Shown here in pieces: positions 61,143 through 64,000 of a stretch of 64,000 nucleotides of DNA (positions are counted from its first letter, which is position 1; the number at the start of each line of letters is the position of its first letter). The DNA comes from Hafnia alvei. Lineage in GTDB: Bacteria > Pseudomonadota > Gammaproteobacteria > Enterobacterales > Enterobacteriaceae. The position numbers and the translations under genes were made by a program. Under the pieces are notes generated by a model, which searched no databases, had not been told where the DNA came from, and saw nothing but the letters and a program-made list of their open reading frames with translations. Location of the stretch: contig NZ_OZ061317.1 in assembly GCF_964063325.1 (NCBI RefSeq), positions 1-64,000 on the forward strand, given 5' to 3'.

Positions 61143-61352
61143 ATGAACGTAAATCTAATGGATGATGGTAGTATCGCGACAATTTCAGTGTTGTATTCTC
61201 TATTTGAAGCCAGCGATGTTGAGCCCAGTATCGATGTACTTAAGCTACTGGCGGACATTGATATCGCTAAATCAGGCTTTTTCAGACGCACCGCCCTTAT
61301 TACGGGGCCACGTAACGAAGTCATTCATGCCGATAAAATATTACAGCGCTAA
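61143..61352 (+). CDS. Small hypothetical protein
   Basis: 69 aa, ATG 61143 with GGAA 9 nt upstream. Acidic N-terminal half (VEPSIDVLKLLADIDIAKSGFFRR). An overlapping frame at 61162 is also open, so the call is not firm. It precedes the PerC-like gene by 11 nt and is probably co-transcribed with it. Confidence 0.5.
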   Translation: MNVNLMDDGSIATISVLYSLFEASDVEPSIDVLKLLADIDIAKSGFFRRTALITGPRNEVIHADKILQR

Positions 61353-61363
61353 AAGGAAACTCG

Positions 61364-61630
61364 ATGCCTAAACGTCACCCGACAAAGCCTACGGATGCAA
61401 CGCTGTTTTGCTTCTCGATGACGGCAGAGAAACACCATAAGCTTGCACTTACCCTTGAGACTAAAGGAGCGTGGCGTCGAGCAGCCAGACAATGGTTGGA
61501 TTTGTTTGATTGTGTCAATGAAGACCATGAACGTGAGTACGCGGCCATGCGTCGAGAAAAATGCTTGATAGCCGCCGAAGAGTTAACGCGCCTCGCGCAA
61601 AGAGAGGCAAACAGGAAAGACAATCTGTAA
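61364..61630 (+). CDS. PerC-family transcriptional activator
   Basis: 88 aa with AAAGGAAA 8 nt before the ATG. The PerC core is visible: KLALTLETKGAWRRAARQWLDLFD (about residues 28-51) and EREYAAMRREKCLIAAEE. PerC proteins activate virulence or phage-borne operons in enteric bacteria. On this plasmid it may act on transfer or host genes; the target is unknown. Confidence 0.75.
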   Translation: MPKRHPTKPTDATLFCFSMTAEKHHKLALTLETKGAWRRAARQWLDLFDCVNEDHEREYAAMRREKCLIAAEELTRLAQREANRKDNL

Positions 61631-61678
61631 GTCGATGTTCCTACTGCGTGATATGAATACCTGCCAATGGCAAGTGAA

Positions 61679-62287
61679 TTAACAGTCTGTCCGTGGCATA
61701 AACTCCAACACGGTAAACCCCTTATCTTCCGGCAGCTGGCGTACTGTAAAACCACACTCGTCAATCAGGCGAGGCAAGCCTGTTATATCGCCAGTAAAAC
61801 GCAGAGGCAAAGGTTTAACAAGCTCCCCAGCCTCATTAAACGAAGCATGTAACAACGCTTTTGGCGTATAGATCGTACTGGCCGTTGAAGAGGCTTTTCG
61901 GTAGTTCTTCCATTCTAATGGCGACAATAAGTAATCCAGCCATCCCATCGTTTTTAGCGTTTCAACAAGATAGGTAAACCGGAATAACGCGCTTTTATTC
62001 GCTAGAGCACCCGATCTAGAACGGAAAATATATTCAACCTTGTTGTACAACTTAGCCCCATAGCCATATTTCTTCCCTTGGGATATAAACCAGGCGATAT
62101 CGTTGGCCACTATTTTGGGAAACAAATGGCGTTTCTGCGCATTGGCTAGCCACTGCATGATAAAGAGATGCTCTTGCAAGTCTGACGCTATCTTACCGAC
62201 ACGCCGCGCCATTTTGACAGCAACTAACAGGCACCAACACATGTGGGCTAACTCTGGGGAGGGATTTTTTTGATATAAAACGGTCAA
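61679..62287 (-). CDS. TraC-like paralogue 3
   Basis: 202 aa, TTG start at 62285-62287 with GGAG 7 nt upstream. Pattern: LAHMCWCLLVAVKMAR, LQEHLFIMQWLANAQKRHLF, FRFTYLVETLKTMGW, FNEAGELVKPLPLRFTGD. Clearly paralogous to the 60398 gene and, through its N-terminus, to TraC. It is on the opposite strand to the conjugation genes. Function unknown. Confidence 0.65.
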   Translation of the reverse strand: MTVLYQKNPSPELAHMCWCLLVAVKMARRVGKIASDLQEHLFIMQWLANAQKRHLFPKIVANDIAWFISQGKKYGYGAKLYNKVEYIFRSRSGALANKSALFRFTYLVETLKTMGWLDYLLSPLEWKNYRKASSTASTIYTPKALLHASFNEAGELVKPLPLRFTGDITGLPRLIDECGFTVRQLPEDKGFTVLEFMPRTDC

Positions 62288-62402
62288 AGCGTATCTCCAT
62301 ATACTATAAGCAGGAGAATATCACACGCAGCATATCAGGCAAAAAATCCCGCGTTTTCTAAGTGTGATATCATAGACATATCAATATTGAGAGTCTGTAT
62401 CG

Positions 62403-63344
62403 ATGAAGAAGAAAAACAGCACGCCTACGCCGCATGATGCGACCTTCCGCCAGTTCCTTACACAGCCGGAAATCGCACGGGATTTTATGGAGATCCATCT
62501 TCCGGCAGAGCTACGAGCTATCTGTGACCTCAGCACGCTGAAACTGGAATCAGGCTCCTTTGTTGAAGATGATCTTCGCCAGTATTTTAGTGACGTGCTC
62601 TACAGCGTAGAGACAGTTGAAGGAACGGGCTATGTGCATGTTTTAATCGAACATCAAAGCTCACCCGATATTCATATGGCCTTTCGCATGACCCGCTATG
62701 CCATTGCGGCTATGCAGCGCCACCTTGACGCAGGCCATAAGAAACTGCCGCTGGTGATACCGATACTATTCTATGTCGGCAAACGCAGCCCGTATCCTTA
62801 TACGACACGCTGGCTCGATGAGTTTGACGACCCAACGCTGGCTGCAAACGTCTACGGCGGAGCCTATCCGCTGGTTGATGTCACTGTGATACCAGATGAT
62901 GAAATTATGGACCACCGCAGCATGGCCGCACTCACCCTGCTGCAAAAACACATTCATCAGCGCGATATTGCTACCTTGACGGACCGACTGGTGACATTAC
63001 TGATGGCTGATTATCTCTCTTCACCACAAGTGATAGCGCTGATACACTACTTAGTACAAGCAGGCGAGTCTGCAGACTCTGAAGCTTTTGTTCGCGAACT
63101 GGCACAGCGTGTGCCGCAACACGGAGACGCACTCATGACCATCGCACAACAACTTGAACAGAAAGGCATCGAGAAAGGCCGCATGGAAGGCATCCAAATC
63201 GGTGAAGAAAAAGGCCGTTATGAAGGCAAACTCGAGGGCAAACTCGAAGTTGCTCGCACCATGCTACAAAATGGTCTCGATCGCGGTACCGTGATGAAAA
63301 TGACCGGTCTGACCGCTGACGAACTGGAGCAAATCCGCCACTAA
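62403..63344 (+). CDS. Rpn-family recombination-promoting nuclease (PD-(D/E)XK)
   Basis: 313 aa, typical of RpnA/YhgA proteins (formerly transposase_31). The nuclease core has Asp64 (YFSDVLYSVE) and Glu83-His-Gln85 (VLIEHQSSPD), preceded by the family start PHDATFRQFLTQPEIARDFME. C-terminal tail is charged and repeat-like (EKGRMEGIQIGEEKGRYEGKL). E. coli Rpn proteins are DNA endonucleases that raise RecA-independent recombination and are proposed to act against phage. GAGAG upstream. Confidence 0.9.
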   Translation: MKKKNSTPTPHDATFRQFLTQPEIARDFMEIHLPAELRAICDLSTLKLESGSFVEDDLRQYFSDVLYSVETVEGTGYVHVLIEHQSSPDIHMAFRMTRYAIAAMQRHLDAGHKKLPLVIPILFYVGKRSPYPYTTRWLDEFDDPTLAANVYGGAYPLVDVTVIPDDEIMDHRSMAALTLLQKHIHQRDIATLTDRLVTLLMADYLSSPQVIALIHYLVQAGESADSEAFVRELAQRVPQHGDALMTIAQQLEQKGIEKGRMEGIQIGEEKGRYEGKLEGKLEVARTMLQNGLDRGTVMKMTGLTADELEQIRH

Positions 63345-63373
63345 TCAATGGCCGCGATGCCCGTCTAAACAAT

Positions 63374-63410
63374 AAAACCCCGTGAGTATCCTCTTACGGG
63401 GTTTTTTGTT
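63374..63410. terminator. Bidirectional terminator between rpn and the relaxase-like gene
   Basis: AAAACCCCGT (63374-63383) pairs with ACGGGGTTTT (63396-63405), 12-nt loop, T run after it and A run before it. Serves both converging genes. Confidence 0.88.
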
Positions 63411-63426
63411 TGCTGCAATTTAGAGC

Positions 63427-64000
63427 TTAGTGCGGTCGATACGTATTCTTCTTGGGCTTAAGGTCATGACGTTCACGGTTATCATTGACTTCATTGCGCT
63501 CAAGCGAGGCCAAATAAGTTTCTTCATCAACGATACGATGCGTCGCCACAAACTTATCATCGCGTACTTCAGGTTTATCATAACCCGCCATAACCCGCTG
63601 CTGTGGGTCTGTTAACGTCAGCGGCTTCTCACCCCCTTCATTAAACCAAGACACCACCTCACAGGCAGAAGTAACAAACGTTCCCTCCCCGCTAAACAAT
63701 AATTTCTCTCCCGACTTTTCTTCCGCGATGAGCATCGCATCAGAGATATGAATCCCATCTTCTCGATAAGGATCAGCAATCTCGATACGGTCGCCAGTAT
63801 CCTGCAGAACGACTATCCCATCCTGCAAATATTGAACAGTTCCGTCTCGATTTACGCGAGAATCAAATCCATCAATATTAACGGCCGCAATATCATCAGC
63901 GACTGAGCACACAATCGCATTTTCAGACAATGACGCAGTCCGTTGTTGCTGTTTGAGCTTATAAGAACGGCCACGCAAACGAGATATGGCTGCTTGATCT
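63427..64000 (-). CDS. C-terminal part of a relaxase/LPD7-type mobilisation protein, cut by window edge
   Basis: The frame is open from the right edge to a TAA at 63427-63429; a TTG at 63976-63978 is unlikely to be the start because the frame continues upstream (QAAISRLRGRSYK). The segment RVNRDGTVQYLQDGIVVLQDTGDRIEIAD is the LPD7 signature common at the C-termini of conjugative relaxases and primases. Since the window otherwise has no relaxase or oriT, this is probably the end of the relaxase gene. Basic C-terminus (RHDLKPKKNTYRPH). Confidence 0.6.
   Translation of the reverse strand, partial: DQAAISRLRGRSYKLKQQQRTASLSENAIVCSVADDIAAVNIDGFDSRVNRDGTVQYLQDGIVVLQDTGDRIEIADPYREDGIHISDAMLIAEEKSGEKLLFSGEGTFVTSACEVVSWFNEGGEKPLTLTDPQQRVMAGYDKPEVRDDKFVATHRIVDEETYLASLERNEVNDNRERHDLKPKKNTYRPH

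Noticed and set aside
1..64000. Antibiotic resistance genes, integrons or intact insertion sequences
   Set aside because: No beta-lactamase, aminoglycoside-modifying, efflux or DDE/HUH transposase coding sequences were recognised. The gene at 62403, sometimes labelled transposase, is an Rpn-type nuclease without insertion-sequence ends.
1..64000. tRNA or rRNA genes
   Set aside because: None recognised by eye; consistent with a plasmid.

Overview
The window reads as part of a large conjugative plasmid of an enterobacterium (Enterobacterales). Evidence for this: two plasmid replicons (an iteron replicon of the RepFIB family and an antisense-RNA controlled replicon of the IncFII / I-complex / IncL/M RepA type), an F-type ResD multimer-resolving recombinase, a complete thin type IV pilus (pil) operon, and an almost complete I-type (MPF_I, Dot/Icm-like type IVB) transfer region in the gene order known from R64 and IncL/M-like plasmids. 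The species cannot be fixed from the sequence; the combination recalls plasmids of Serratia, Hafnia and relatives, but that is only an impression.

Layout. 1-4.3 kb: accessory genes (a truncated ORF at the edge, an 8-bp tandem repeat with an 18-bp palindrome, an FMN reductase, a membrane protein, resD and four or five unknown genes). 4.7-7.5 kb: a tightly packed four-gene unit (KfrA-like DNA-binding coiled coil, papain/transglutaminase-like protein, DUF2971 protein, Abi_C-like protein) that looks like an uncharacterised defence or maintenance module. 7.7-10.4 kb: an HTH regulator with a palindromic operator, a two-gene plasmid unit and a Cys4/Gly-Asn-rich protein. 10.5-12 kb: RepFIB-like replicon with DnaA boxes, a GATC cluster, seven upstream and three downstream iterons. 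12-15.7 kb: a metabolic cargo island (LysR regulator, two membrane proteins, M20 amidohydrolase) with CRP-type sites in the divergent promoter. 15.7-17.7 kb: an antitoxin relic, two lipoproteins and a small basic protein. 17.7-20.5 kb: second replicon (origin, RepA, a 43-codon leader peptide and a countertranscript RNA).

20.5-60.4 kb: the conjugation locus, all on the plus strand. It starts with a NusG/RfaH-like antiterminator (TraB) and TraC, a DksA-type zinc protein and small genes; then pilL-M-N-O-P-Q-R-S-T-U-V for the thin pilus used in liquid mating; then traH-I-J-K, a 1140-aa primase, traL-M-N-O-P-Q-R, two small membrane proteins, traT-U-W-X-Y, an exclusion gene, trbA-B-C and a secreted PLD-type nuclease. 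Overlapping start/stop codons throughout imply a few long transcripts, consistent with a dedicated antiterminator at the head. DotC/D/H-like lipoproteins and core proteins build the envelope channel, DotB/DotO-like ATPases power it, and TrbC/TrbA/TraT form the coupling complex. The C-terminus of a probable relaxase-type protein runs off the right edge, so oriT probably lies just outside.

60.4-63.4 kb: two further TraC-like paralogues, a PerC-family regulator and an Rpn-family nuclease.

The most notable non-obvious signals are: a self-contained small-peptide unit between exc and trbA (31-aa hydrophobic peptide, overlapping leader ORF, folded 5' leader, flanking terminators) that resembles a type I toxin locus; the KfrA/papain/DUF2971/Abi_C operon; an AT-rich mosaic covering the end of traY and the exclusion gene; and structured RNA between traB and traC.
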